The notes under the pieces were generated by a model. That model was given only the letters and a program-made list of their open reading frames with translations. It ran no database searches and had not been told where the DNA came from. A program made the position numbers and the translations under genes. This document shows positions 1 through 8,800 of a stretch of DNA of 13,987 nt, piece after piece; positions within the stretch are counted from its first letter, which is position 1, and every line of letters starts with the position of its first letter. Source of the stretch: JAVMKJ01 sp031732875 (GTDB lineage Bacteria > Pseudomonadota > Gammaproteobacteria > Competibacterales > Competibacteraceae); the NCBI GenBank assembly GCA_031732875.1, contig JAVMKL010000278.1, positions 1 through 13,987 on the forward strand. Direction: 5' to 3'.

Positions 1-1661
1 AACTGTCCGACAAGTACGAAAAATCGCGCTACATCCGCTGGGTCAAGCTGCTGGAAATCGCCATCATGCTCGGCGCGGCGACGGGATTCATGCTGAACAG
101 CATGCCGCTGTTGATCGCCATGCTGTTCATGATGGGTTGTCATTCCACCCTGTTCGGTCCGGCCAAGTACAGCATCATGCCGCAGCACCTGCGCGAGTCC
201 GAGCTGGTCGGCGGCAATGCCTGGGTGGAGATGGGCACCAATCTTGCCATCCTGCTGGGTACCATCCTGGGAGGGGTGCTGATCGCCTGGCCGCAGGGTC
301 ACACGTGGGTCTCCGGCGCGGTGATCGTCATCGCCGTGCTCGGTTATCTCAGCAGCCTGGCGATCCCCCGGGCCTCGGCCGCCGCCCCGGATCTGAAGAT
401 CAACTGGAATCCCGTCGGCGAAACCTGGAACATCCTCCGCTTCACCTACCGGAACTTTACCGTGTTCCAGTCGGTGCTCGGCATCTCCTGGTTCTGGTTC
501 CTAGGCAGCGTTTACGTGGCGCAATTGCCCAACTTCACCAAGCTGACCCTGGGCGGCGGCGAGCATGTGGTGACTCTGTTGCTGACCCTGTTCGCCGTCG
601 GTATCGGCGCGGGTTCGCTGCTGTGCGAGCGGATGTCCGGGCACAAGGTGGAAATCGGCCTGGTGCCGTTCGGTTCCATCGGCCTGACCGTCTTCGGGGT
701 GGATCTGTTCTTCGCCACCCCGGTGGCGCCTCCAGCCGGCGGGGAGTTGCTGGGGGTACTGGCCTTGCTGAGCCAGCCGGGCAGTTGGCGGATCGTGGTC
801 GACGTGGTGCTGATCGGCGTGTTCGGCGGCTTCTTCATCGTGCCCCTGTATGCCCTGGTGCAGCAGCGCAGCGAGCCCACCCACCTGTCGCGGGTGATCG
901 CCGGCAACAACATCCTCAATGCCGTGTTCATGGTGGCGGCGGCTCTGATCGCCATCGTCATGCTGGACCGGGGTCTAAACATTCCGCAGTTGCTGCTGCT
1001 GATGGCTGTTTTCAATGCGGCGGTGGCGATCTATATCTTCGGCCTGGTTCCCGAATTCCTGATGCGTTTCCTCGTCTGGATTCTGGTGAATATCGGTTAC
1101 CGGCTGCGGACGCGGGGGCTGGAAAACATTCCCGATGAGGGACCTGCGGTGGTGGTCTGCAACCATGTCAGCTACATGGATGCGCTGGTGGCGATCGGTT
1201 GTTGCCGGCGGCCGATCCGCTTCGTCATGGATCATCAAATCTTCAAGATCCCGGTGCTGAATTTCATATTTCGCACCGCCGGAACCATTCCCATCGCTTC
1301 GGCGCGGGAAAATCCGGAAATCCTGGAGCAGGCTTACGACCGGGTGGCTCGTTATCTGGAAGAGGGAGAAGTGGTGGGCATCTTTCCGGAAGGCAGGCTG
1401 ACCGCGGATGGTGAAATCGGTCCGTTCAAGGCCGGAATCGAACAGATCATTCAGCGCACCCCGGTGCCGGTGGTGCCGATGGCGTTGCGGGGGCTGTGGG
1501 GCAGTTTCTTCAGCCGCCGCCATGGCAAGGCGATGAGTCATTTTCCCCGCCGGTTCTGGTCGCGGATCGAGCTGGCGGTGGGCGAGCCGGTGCCACCCGA
1601 ACGGGCGACTTCGGCGGTGTTGCGCGAGCGGGTTGTCGAATTGCGGGGCGATTGGCCGTGA
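1..1661 (+). CDS. MFS lysophospholipid-type transporter fused to 1-acylglycerol-phosphate acyltransferase (5' partial)
   Basis: The reading frame is open from base 3 and lacks its start. The first visible residues, LSDKYEKSRYIRWVK, are the MFS loop between membrane segments 2 and 3, so roughly 60-75 N-terminal residues lie upstream. Hydrophobic segments continue to about base 1060. A PlsC-type acyltransferase domain follows: NHVSYMD (motif NHxxxxD, bases 1161-1181) holds the catalytic His/Asp pair, and FPEGR (1383-1397) is the substrate-binding motif. The arrangement resembles LplT plus the acyltransferase half of Aas, which import lysophospholipid and re-acylate it at the inner membrane. The acyl-ACP synthetase (AMP-binding) domain of full Aas is absent because the protein stops after the acyltransferase. 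The DUF4124 gene begins at or just beyond this stop, suggesting co-transcription. The domain calls are firm; the exact lipid substrate is inferred. Confidence 0.88.
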   Translation, partial: LSDKYEKSRYIRWVKLLEIAIMLGAATGFMLNSMPLLIAMLFMMGCHSTLFGPAKYSIMPQHLRESELVGGNAWVEMGTNLAILLGTILGGVLIAWPQGHTWVSGAVIVIAVLGYLSSLAIPRASAAAPDLKINWNPVGETWNILRFTYRNFTVFQSVLGISWFWFLGSVYVAQLPNFTKLTLGGGEHVVTLLLTLFAVGIGAGSLLCERMSGHKVEIGLVPFGSIGLTVFGVDLFFATPVAPPAGGELLGVLALLSQPGSWRIVVDVVLIGVFGGFFIVPLYALVQQRSEPTHLSRVIAGNNILNAVFMVAAALIAIVMLDRGLNIPQLLLLMAVFNAAVAIYIFGLVPEFLMRFLVWILVNIGYRLRTRGLENIPDEGPAVVVCNHVSYMDALVAIGCCRRPIRFVMDHQIFKIPVLNFIFRTAGTIPIASARENPEILEQAYDRVARYLEEGEVVGIFPEGRLTADGEIGPFKAGIEQIIQRTPVPVVPMALRGLWGSFFSRRHGKAMSHFPRRFWSRIELAVGEPVPPERATSAVLRERVVELRGDWP

Positions 1662-1675
1662 ACGATGGGGGTGCG

Positions 1676-2002
1676 ATGCAAGGTGGTAATGGTGATATCG
1701 ACTTCGATGCGCGCCGGCGCTCGATTCGGGCTGACCCGAGACGGCAGGCGGGTAGGGCGCCCATGTGGGTGTTGCTCGGCCTGGGAATGATCGTGGGGTT
1801 GGTGTTGTACTGGTACACCACTCCCCAGGAGGCGCCGTCCTGGGCGCGGGGTTGGCTGCCTGGCCTGCCGGAGTATACGGGACCGCTTTATCGTTGGCGC
1901 GACGATCAGGGTCGCGAGCACGTTACCGACAAACCGCCCAGGGGTCGACCCTACGAAGTGGTGACGTACCGGAGTAATGCCAACGTAGTACCGCCGCGGT
2001 AG
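1676..2002 (+). CDS. DUF4124-domain small membrane protein
   Basis: Predicted protein of 108 aa. A basic, Arg-rich N-terminus is followed by one membrane segment (MWVLLGLGMIVGLVLYW, about residues 30-46) and then a short domain with YRWRDDQGREHVTDKPP, the typical DUF4124 pattern (Y-x-W-x-D-x-x-G-x-x-x-x-[ST]-D-K-P-P). This predicts a membrane-anchored protein with a periplasmic DUF4124 domain; the function of that domain is not known. I chose the ATG at 1676, preceded by GGGGG. A GTG at 1658 in the same frame would overlap the upstream stop as GTGA and add six residues, and is a real alternative. It is probably translated with the upstream MFS-acyltransferase gene. The hydrophobic segment and the DUF4124 motif support a real gene over the antisense frames. 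Confidence 0.75.
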   Translation: MQGGNGDIDFDARRRSIRADPRRQAGRAPMWVLLGLGMIVGLVLYWYTTPQEAPSWARGWLPGLPEYTGPLYRWRDDQGREHVTDKPPRGRPYEVVTYRSNANVVPPR

Positions 2003-2011
2003 CGATCAGGT

Positions 2012-2042
2012 AAAAAGACCGCCCCGGCAAGCCGGGGCGGTC
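2012..2042 (-). terminator. Rho-independent terminator of the satP-cache unit
   Basis: An 11-bp perfect GC-rich stem (2017-2027 with 2032-2042, loop CAAG on the plus strand) is flanked by AAAAA at 2012-2016. Read on the minus strand this is a stem followed by TTTTT, 36 bases after the Cache gene stop. It lies 10 bases after the plus-strand DUF4124 stop, so it may also stop convergent transcription, but the U tract favours the minus strand. Confidence 0.9.
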
Positions 2043-2077
2043 GGCGTTCCTGGACCGCCCGCCCGAGAACGGTTCGC

Positions 2078-2632
2078 TTACGGCGCGTCCTTCTTTGGCT
2101 GCTTGAGTTGGGCGGCGAGCTTGTTCAAATCCTCGACGCTCATCTTGTCGTCGTAAATGCCGGCGCCGACCTGAATGTCGGGTTTGAAGGAAACTTCGGC
2201 GCTGTGGACGAACGAGATCTTGCGGGAAGCCTTGGCTTCGCCCGGTTTGGGCCACCAGTATTCGACCCAGCCGCCATCCTTGTTGGCGCCGGCCTTGCAC
2301 ATTTCCTGGAACAACGGCTTGTCCTTATCGTCCTTCATTTGCAAGATTGGTTTGCCCACCATGTCGGGCCGCAGCGGGTGGGCGATCATCACGTTGTCCC
2401 GGCAGCTATAGACGAACACGTAGCTGTCCTTCCAGACCCAGCGAGCATCCTTGTTGTTGTTGAAGTCCGAGAAGCCCGCCAGTCCCTTGTCGTTCAGGTA
2501 TTGGACGGCTTCATGCACCTTGGTGATCACTTCCTCGGGGGTAGCGGCATTGGGATCGGCGGCCATGGTGATGGCGGGCGTGACGCCCAGGGCCAGGGTC
2601 AGGCCGGCCAGAGCAAGCGTTGTTTTTCGCAT
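2078..2632 (-). CDS. Secreted single-Cache-domain sensor-like protein
   Basis: A 184-aa protein with a clear signal peptide: positive MRK, hydrophobic core at residues 5-20, and a cleavage site near TMA-AD (24/25). The mature part is one Cache domain (about residues 65-165). Its landmarks are DSYVFVYSCRDNVMIAHP, the P-D-M-V-G-K-P turn, GGWVEYWWPKP and the final VGAGIYDD, as in the sCache_2 family of periplasmic small-ligand sensors. There is no membrane anchor, kinase, cyclase or chemotaxis domain, so it is a free periplasmic binding domain. It lies 53 bases behind satP on the same strand, which suggests a role tied to acetate or another short carboxylate (inference). A GGAGG sits 10 bases before the ATG. 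The gene is closed by the strong terminator at 2012-2042. Confidence 0.88.
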   Translation of the reverse strand: MRKTTLALAGLTLALGVTPAITMAADPNAATPEEVITKVHEAVQYLNDKGLAGFSDFNNNKDARWVWKDSYVFVYSCRDNVMIAHPLRPDMVGKPILQMKDDKDKPLFQEMCKAGANKDGGWVEYWWPKPGEAKASRKISFVHSAEVSFKPDIQVGAGIYDDKMSVEDLNKLAAQLKQPKKDAP

Positions 2633-2685
2633 CTTTAAAGATCCTCCAAGTGATTCTGTGGTGAAAACGGGGGAAGCCGGGTCGT

Positions 2686-3252
2686 TCAGGAAACCCAGGG
2701 CTTGCCCGCCGGCAAGATCTCCTTGCCATAGATCTCGTTCAGGATGACACGCGCCATCATGTACCAGGCGGCCAGCGCGCAGACCATCAATTCGTAGCCG
2801 GCCACCACGGTCAGGCCGGGATAACCGAAATGCGCCAGATCGAGCAGAATGAAGCCGACGAGCAGCGTGGTGAAGGTGAAGGCCATCGCGCCGTGGATGC
2901 GCAGCGAGCCGATCCAGAGGATCACGGTGAATAAAGTCCAGGCCACCAGGAACCAGCCGACGTCCTCGGTGCCGGCCTTGAACAGATCGTATTTATTGCC
3001 CAACAGCATGAAGCACAAGGCAATCCAGAAGGCGCCATACGAGGTGAAGGCGCAGTAACCGAAATTGTTGCCGGTCTTCATTTCCTGCAGGCCGGCGATG
3101 AGTTGCGCCAGACCTCCAAACATCAGGCCCAGCCAGACCACCGGGCCGATGCTGGGCATCCAGCCGACGTTGTGGAATTGCAGGACCAGGGTGGTCAGGC
3201 CGAAGCCGGCCAAGCCGACGACGGCTGGATTGCCGAGTTTTTGTTCCGCCAT
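2686..3252 (-). CDS. satP: Acetate/succinate channel of the GPR1/FUN34/YaaH (SatP) family
   Basis: A 188-aa, six-helix inner-membrane protein. The N-terminal family signature NPAVVGLAGFGLT (residues 8-20) is present, as are GNNFGYCAFTSYGAFWIA (61-78) and a conserved hydrophilic C-terminus (NEIYGKEILPAGK). The family takes up acetate, and succinate in E. coli SatP, as a hexameric channel. The frame stays open 32 codons further upstream, but those residues are polar and unrelated. I chose the ATG at 3252 because GAGGG lies seven bases before it and the signature then falls at the usual place. It is the first gene of a two-gene unit with the Cache protein and has a TATAAT promoter about 105 bases upstream of its start. 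Confidence 0.92.
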   Translation of the reverse strand: MAEQKLGNPAVVGLAGFGLTTLVLQFHNVGWMPSIGPVVWLGLMFGGLAQLIAGLQEMKTGNNFGYCAFTSYGAFWIALCFMLLGNKYDLFKAGTEDVGWFLVAWTLFTVILWIGSLRIHGAMAFTFTTLLVGFILLDLAHFGYPGLTVVAGYELMVCALAAWYMMARVILNEIYGKEILPAGKPWVS

Positions 3253-3356
3253 ACAATTGCCCTCTTCAGGTGGGTTTTTATCGGGCTTGTGGCCCACAGG
3301 TTTGAAAATAAGGAAACATTGGCGATGCCGGGAACGGCTCTTCTCCAAGGCCGCGC

Positions 3357-3385
3357 ATTATAGTGGCTGGAAGGGAGGTTGCCAC
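3357..3385 (-). promoter_or_regulatory. Sigma-70-type promoter for satP
   Basis: On the minus strand a perfect TATAAT (plus positions 3357-3362) lies 17 bases after GTGGCA (3380-3385, four of six matches to TTGACA). Transcription would start near 3350, giving a leader of about 100 bases before the satP ATG. It lies just after the typA stop, so satP can be expressed independently of typA. Confidence 0.5.
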
Positions 3386-3403
3386 GACCGAGGGGAAAAT
3401 AAT

Positions 3404-5224
3404 TCAGCCGGCTTCCCGTCTTGCCGCTCGCTTGCGCTCGTGTTCCAGCAGCAGTTTCTTGCGCAGGCGGATGGACTTCGGGGTGACCTCGACCAGTTCG
3501 TCGTCGTCGATGAATTCCAGGGCTTGTTCCAGGCTCAATCGCACCGGCGGAGTCAGCAGGATGTTCTCGTCGGAGCCGGCGGCGCGGATGTTGGTCAGTT
3601 GCTTGGCCTTGAGCGGGTTGACCACCAGGTCGTTGTCGCGGGAGTGAATGCCGACGATCATGCCCTCGTAGACTTCGTCGCCGGGGGCGACCATCATCCG
3701 GCCCCGCTCCTGCAGGTTGAACAGGGCGTAGGCCAGCGTCTTGCCGGTGGCGTTGGCGATCAGCACCCCGTTGATCCGTGCGCCGATGGCCCCCTTCTTC
3801 AGCGGGCCGTAGCGGTCGAACACGTGGTACAGCAGGCCGGTGCCCGAGGTGGTGGTCAGGAACTCAGTCTGGAAGCCGATCAGGCCGCGAGCCGGGATCA
3901 GATAGTCCAGCCGCACCCGGCCCTTGCCGTCGGGCTGCATGTCCAGCAGATCGCCGCGTCGCTCGCCGAGCTTTTCCATCACCGCGCCCTGATGCTGCTC
4001 CTCGACGTCTACCGTCAACTGCTCGAAGGGTTCGCAGGTTTCGCCGTCGATCTCGCGGACGATCACCTCCGGGCGCGACACCGCCAGCTCGTAGCTCTCG
4101 CGGCGCATGTTTTCGATCAGGATCGACAGATGCAGTTCGCCGCGCCCGGAAACCTTGAATTTGTCGGGATCCTCGGTGTCCTCGATCCGCAGCGCCACGT
4201 TGTGTATCAATTCCCGGTACAGCCGCTCGCGCAACTGGCGGCTGGTGACGTATTTTCCTTCGCGACCGGCGAACGGCGAGGTGTTGACCTGGAAGGTCAT
4301 GCTCATGGTCGGCTCGTCCACCTTGAGCGGCGGCAGCGGCTCGACGTTGCCGGGATCGCACAGCGTGTCGGAAATGCCCAGCCCGTCGATTCCGGTGAAG
4401 GCCACGATGTCGCCGGCGGATGCTTCGGGGAATTCGATCCGTTCCAGGCCCTGAAAGCCGAGGATTTGCAGCACCCGGCCGGTGCGGCGATTGCCGCGAT
4501 GGTCGACGATCACGACGGGCGTGTTGGTTTTGACCTTGCCCCGGCGGATGCGGCCGATGCCGATTACTCCCACGTAACTGTTATAGTCCAGGGAACTGAC
4601 CTGCAATTGAAACGGTCCCTTGGGATCGACCTGCGGCGGTCTGACCTGCTCGATGATGGTCTCGAACAGCGGGGTCATGTCGCCGGAACGCACGGTCTCG
4701 TCCAGTCCCGCGTAGCCGTGCAGCGCCGAGGCGTAGATCACCGGGAAATCCAGTTGTTCGTCGCTGGCCCCCAACCGGTCGAACAGATCGAAGGTACGGT
4801 CCAGCACCCAGTGCGGCCGGGCGCCGGGCCGATCGATCTTGTTGATGACGACGATCGGCCGGAAGCCCATGGCGAAGGCTTTCTGGGTGACGAAACGGGT
4901 TTGCGGCATCGGTCCGTCCACCGCGTCCACCAGCAGCAACACGGAGTCGACCATGGACAGCACCCGCTCGACCTCACCGCCGAAATCGGCATGTCCCGGC
5001 GTATCCACGATGTTGATGTGGTAGTCCCGCCAGTACAGGGCGGTGTTCTTGGCGAGGATGGTGATGCCGCGCTCCCGTTCCAGGGCGTTGGAATCCATCA
5101 CCCGCTCGGGCGGCGCGGCGCGTTCGTCGAGCGTGCCGGATTGTTGCAGCAGTTTGTCCACCAGCGTGGTCTTGCCGTGGTCCACGTGGGCGATGATGGC
5201 GATATTACGAAGTTTTTCGATCAC
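3404..5224 (-). CDS. typA: Ribosome-associated GTPase TypA/BipA
   Basis: A 606-aa translational GTPase, about the length of the E. coli protein. GTPase motifs are in order: AHVDHGKT (12-19), RGIT (52-55), DTPGH (74-78), NKID (128-131) and the SAL motif near 166. The EF-G-like domains and the TypA-specific C-terminal domain follow (RGLIGFQTEF, then KKLLLEHERKR near the end). TypA binds ribosomes and assists large-subunit assembly, stress adaptation and growth at low temperature. The start is GTG at 5224. Its first residues, MIEKLRNIAIIAHVDHGKTT, match the family start exactly, no ATG alternative exists upstream, and no strong Shine-Dalgarno sequence is visible. The promoter is at 5257-5285. 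The cold-shock gene lies immediately upstream on the same strand, separated by a hairpin terminator. Confidence 0.97.
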   Translation of the reverse strand: MIEKLRNIAIIAHVDHGKTTLVDKLLQQSGTLDERAAPPERVMDSNALERERGITILAKNTALYWRDYHINIVDTPGHADFGGEVERVLSMVDSVLLLVDAVDGPMPQTRFVTQKAFAMGFRPIVVINKIDRPGARPHWVLDRTFDLFDRLGASDEQLDFPVIYASALHGYAGLDETVRSGDMTPLFETIIEQVRPPQVDPKGPFQLQVSSLDYNSYVGVIGIGRIRRGKVKTNTPVVIVDHRGNRRTGRVLQILGFQGLERIEFPEASAGDIVAFTGIDGLGISDTLCDPGNVEPLPPLKVDEPTMSMTFQVNTSPFAGREGKYVTSRQLRERLYRELIHNVALRIEDTEDPDKFKVSGRGELHLSILIENMRRESYELAVSRPEVIVREIDGETCEPFEQLTVDVEEQHQGAVMEKLGERRGDLLDMQPDGKGRVRLDYLIPARGLIGFQTEFLTTTSGTGLLYHVFDRYGPLKKGAIGARINGVLIANATGKTLAYALFNLQERGRMMVAPGDEVYEGMIVGIHSRDNDLVVNPLKAKQLTNIRAAGSDENILLTPPVRLSLEQALEFIDDDELVEVTPKSIRLRKKLLLEHERKRAARREAG

Positions 5225-5256
5225 GGTGCGGCCGGTTGGGCTGAAACGGGCAGGGC

Positions 5257-5285
5257 ATTATAGCGGAGCCCATCAAACGCCAAAG
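5257..5285 (-). promoter_or_regulatory. Putative typA promoter overlapping a terminator stem
   Basis: On the minus strand TATAATGC (the TATAAT hexamer at plus 5257-5262) lies about 33 bases before the GTG start of typA. It matches the TATAATGC of the satP promoter. The -35 region (5280-5285, CTTTGG) is poor and falls inside the hairpin that closes the cold-shock gene. Confidence 0.45.
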
Positions 5286-5309
5286 CCCCGCGTGGGGCGG
5301 GGCTTTGGC
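5279..5309 (-). terminator. Hairpin terminator after the cold-shock gene
   Basis: A 13-bp perfect stem (5279-5291 with 5297-5309) and a 5-base loop, 22 bases after the cold-shock stop. On the minus strand the descending arm ends CTTTGGC and is followed by GTTTGATG. The U tract is weak, so read-through into typA is possible. Confidence 0.65.
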
Positions 5310-5331
5310 TGGAAAGGTTGGTGGGGGATTG

Positions 5332-5547
5332 TTATTTTGCAGCCGCGAATTTTTTGACCATCGTGGCTTGCGGGCCCTTGGGACCGACCTTGAACTCGAA
5401 CTCGACTTTCTGGTTTTCCGCCAAGGTTCGGAACCCCTTGCCCTCGATTACCGAATAATGGACGAACACGTCACTGCTGCCGTCCTCGGGGGCGATGAAA
5501 CCGAAACCCTTGGCCTCGTCAAACCACTTCACAGTACCAGTACGCAT
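5332..5547 (-). CDS. Cold-shock domain protein (CspA family)
   Basis: A 71-aa single cold-shock domain (OB fold) that binds single-stranded RNA and DNA. It contains KWFDEAKGFGFI with RNP1 (KGFGFI, 13-18) and RNP2 (VFVHY, 27-31), followed by an acidic/hydrophobic strand and KGPQATMV near the end. The frame is open about 80 codons further upstream, but the cold-shock fold starts at MRTGTVKWF. The ATG at 5547 has TTGAGG 9 bases before it. The product probably acts as an RNA chaperone. The long non-coding leader upstream resembles that of cspA genes, whose leaders control mRNA stability and translation with temperature. Neighbouring typA and hrpA also act on RNA or the ribosome. Confidence 0.96.
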   Translation of the reverse strand: MRTGTVKWFDEAKGFGFIAPEDGSSDVFVHYSVIEGKGFRTLAENQKVEFEFKVGPKGPQATMVKKFAAAK

Positions 5548-5721
5548 TAATACAACCTCAAGGACAAAATATTTTCCTATCTGCCGAGCCGCCTGGAATG
5601 CCGAAATCTTCACGGGAAAGTTCGGTGAAAGCGGGGCAGACTTTGGGTATTTGGAGGCTCGCGACCTCCACCCGTGGCGGAAAGTACGTGAAAGCGTTGT
5701 GTTCCGCAAGCAAATTTTATA
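5548..5721 (-). promoter_or_regulatory. Candidate promoter and long leader of the cold-shock gene
   Basis: On the minus strand CATATAAAATTT contains a TATAAA box (plus 5716-5721). No good -35 is seen. If used, transcription would begin near 5709 and give a leader of about 160 bases, close to the length usual for cold-inducible csp genes. The leader holds a hairpin: GGAGG (5653-5657) with CCTCC (5665-5669), extended by GGGT (5645-5648) with ACCC (5670-5673) across a 4-base bulge. The promoter is tentative. Confidence 0.35.
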
Positions 5722-5745
5722 TGCGCGCGCGCAAGCCTGATGCCG

Positions 5746-5760
5746 AAATGCCGGGCATTT
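5746..5760. repeat. 15-bp palindrome in the csp-hrpA intergenic region
   Basis: AAATGCC-G-GGCATTT is a perfect dyad around one central base. It lies between the divergent cold-shock and hrpA genes, just upstream of the candidate csp promoter and 51 bases before the hrpA start. It could be an operator for a dimeric regulator of either gene. The stretch 5718-5733 beside it is alternating purine/pyrimidine (TATATGCGCGCGCGCA). Confidence 0.6.
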
Positions 5761-5810
5761 TCCATTTGGCGCGATTTTAATCTTTCCAAACAAAATCTTG
5801 GAATTTTTTT

Positions 5811-8800
5811 GTGGAAAAAATTCTCGCTTCTCTGCACGGCCGGTTGCCCGATTGTCCGACTCGCGACCGCGCTCTTTTCGCCCGCCGCCTGCGGGGTTTA
5901 CGCCAGCGCTTGCGCGAGGGCAAGCCGCTGGATCGCGGGCTGGAGCAATTGGCCGCCGAACTCGAGGCCGCCTCCGCGCGGTTGCGGGAACGCCGCGCGT
6001 TGCTGCCGGTGCCGAGCTTCGACGACAGCCTGCCGATCAGCGCCCACCGTACCGCCATCGCCGCCGCCATTCGCGAGCATCCGGTGGTGGTGATCTGCGG
6101 CGAAACCGGGTCCGGCAAGACCACGCAACTGCCGAAGATCTGCCTCTCGCTGGGTTTGGGCGCCGCTGGGTTGATCGGCCACACCCAGCCGCGCCGGATC
6201 GCGGCCCGGTCGGTGGCGGCCCGGATCGCCGCCGAGCTGGGCACCGCGGTCGGCGGCCGGGTCGGTTACCAGGTGCGGTTTTCCGACCGGGTGGGACCGG
6301 ATACCGTGGTCAAGCTGATGACCGACGGCATCCTGCTGGCGGAAACCCAGGGCGACCGGGCGCTCGATCAATACGAAGTCATCATCCTCGACGAGGCCCA
6401 CGAGCGCAGCCTGAACATCGATTTCCTGCTGGGCTATCTCAAGCGCCTGCTGCCGCGCCGGCCGGATTTGAAGCTGATCATCACCTCGGCCACCATCGAC
6501 CCGGACCGCTTCTCCCGCCATTTCGATGGCGCGCCGATCATCGAGGTTTCCGGGCGGACCCATCCGGTGGAAGTACGCTACCGGCCGTTGCCGGCGGCGG
6601 ACGAAGACGAGCGCGACCGCGATTTGCAGCAGGCGATCCTGGACGCGGTGGACGAGGTCTGGACAGAAGGTCCGGGTGATATTTTGATCTTCCTGTCCGG
6701 GGAACGGGAGATTCGGGAGACGGCGGAGACCCTGCGCAAGCACCATCCGCCCAATACTGAAATTCTACCCCTGTACGCCCGTCTCTCCGCCGCCGAACAG
6801 AACCGGGTGTTTCAGCCGCACGGTCGGCCGCGCATCGTGCTGGCCACCAACGTCGCCGAAACCTCGCTGACCGTGCCCGGCATCCGCTACGTGATCGATC
6901 CCGGCACGGCGCGGATCAGCCGCTACAGCCCACGCAGCCGGATTCAACGGTTGCCGGTGGAAAAGATCTCCCAGGCCAGCGCCCACCAGCGGGCCGGCCG
7001 CTGCGGGCGGGTGAGCGCCGGGGTTTGCGTGCGGCTGTACGCGGAGGAGGATTTTCAATCCAGGCCGACATTTACCGACCCGGAAATTCTTCGTACCCAT
7101 CTGGCGGCGGTGATCTTGCAGATGAGCGCGCTGAATCTCGGTCGGCCGGAGGATTTTCCATTCGTCGATCCGCCCGATTCGCGCCAGATCAGCGACGGTT
7201 TCCGACTGCTGTTCGAGTTGCAAGCGGTGGACGAACGGCGGCGCATCACCGAACTGGGCCGGCAAGTGGCGAAACTGCCGGTGGATCCGCGTCTGGGGCG
7301 AATGTTGCTGGCGGCGCGCCAGGAAGCTTGCCTGCGCGAGGTGCTCGTCGTCGTCGCCGCGCTGGCGATCCAGGACCCGCGCGAGCGACCGCTGGAGAAG
7401 CAGCAGGCGGCGGACGAGAAGCACCGCCGGTTTCGCGACGAGGATTCCGATTTTCTGGCGCTGCTCCGGCTGTGGGACTACTACCACGAGCAGGCGCGCC
7501 AACTGTCCAGGAACCAGTTGCGCAATTTGTGTCGAGCCGATTTTCTGTCCTTCGTGCGGATGCGGGAATGGCACGATCTGCATCAGGAACTGTTGGGGCG
7601 GGTGACCGAGATGGGGATGCGGCTCAACGGCGATCCGGCGCCCTACGACAGCCTGCACCGGGCGCTGCTGGCCGGCCTGCTCGGTCATCTTGGCCTGAAG
7701 CAGGAAGAAAGCGTCTATCTGGGAGCGCACGGGCGGAATTTTTACCTGTTCCCCGGTTCCGGGCTGTTCAGGAAACGGCCGCGCTGGGTGATGGCGGCGG
7801 AGTTGGTGGAAACCGCCCGGTTGTACGCTCGCACCGTGGCGCGCATCGAGCCGGAGTGGGTTGAGGGACTGGCCGGCCATCTGCTCAAGCGCGAGTTCGC
7901 CGAACCGCACTGGGAGAAACGTTCCGCGCAGGTGACCGCCACCGAGCGGGTCACGCTGTACGGATTGCCCGTCGTGGCCGGCCGCCGGGTCAATTACGGG
8001 CCGCTCGACCCGGCACTGGCGCGCGGGATTTTTATCCGGCAAGCGCTGGTTGAGGGCGAGTTTCATTGTAAGGCGCCGTTTTTCCAGCACAACCGGCAAC
8101 TGCTGGCGGAGTTGGCCGAACTGGAAGTCCGCGCCCGCCGGGACTTGTGGGCCGACGAGGAAGCCGTCCACCGTTTCTACGACGAGCGCGTCCCCGAGGG
8201 CGTTTACAGCGGTCCGACCTTCGAGACCTGGCGCAAGGAGGTCGAACGGCAAAACCCGCGCCTGCTGTTTCTCGATCGCGCCGCGTTGCTGGCGGAAGCG
8301 GGTCCGGCGACGGACGGCGAACGCTTTCCCGACCATCTCGATCTCGACGGCCTGAAGCTGCCCTTGAGCTACCGATTTACGCCGGGTGCGGAGGATGACG
8401 GCGTGACCCTGACCGTACCCTTGGCGGCGGTGAATCAGGTCGATCCCCGGCGGCTCGACTGGCTGGTGCCGGGTTTGCGGGCGGAGCGGATGGCGGCGCT
8501 GCTGAAGTCCTTGCCGAAAGCGCTGCGGCGCAACTTCGTGCCGGTGCCGAACTACGTACAGGCGTTGCTGGAGGTCATCGAGTCCGGCAAGGCTACCTCC
8601 GTCCTTGCGGGAGAGGGTTGGGGTGGGGGGGGTGAACGGCTACCGCGATCGCTGGTTAGCGCCATGACCGAGCATTTGCAGCGCATGACCGGGGTAGCGA
8701 TTCCCGAGGACGCCTGGAATCCCGACGCGGTGCCGGCGCATTTGCGGATGCGTTTCCAGGTGGTGGACACCGACGGCAAGGTGCTGGCGGTCGGGCGCGA

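Noticed and set aside
3065..5263. A 732-codon plus-strand open frame opposite typA and satP
   Set aside because: It lies antisense to typA, whose GTPase motifs are all intact. Its composition (His/Gln/Asp/Arg-rich, no domain) is that of a GC-driven shadow frame.
6765..8336. A 523-codon minus-strand open frame inside hrpA
   Set aside because: It is opposite a fully conserved HrpA sequence and shows no recognisable domain or ribosome binding site.
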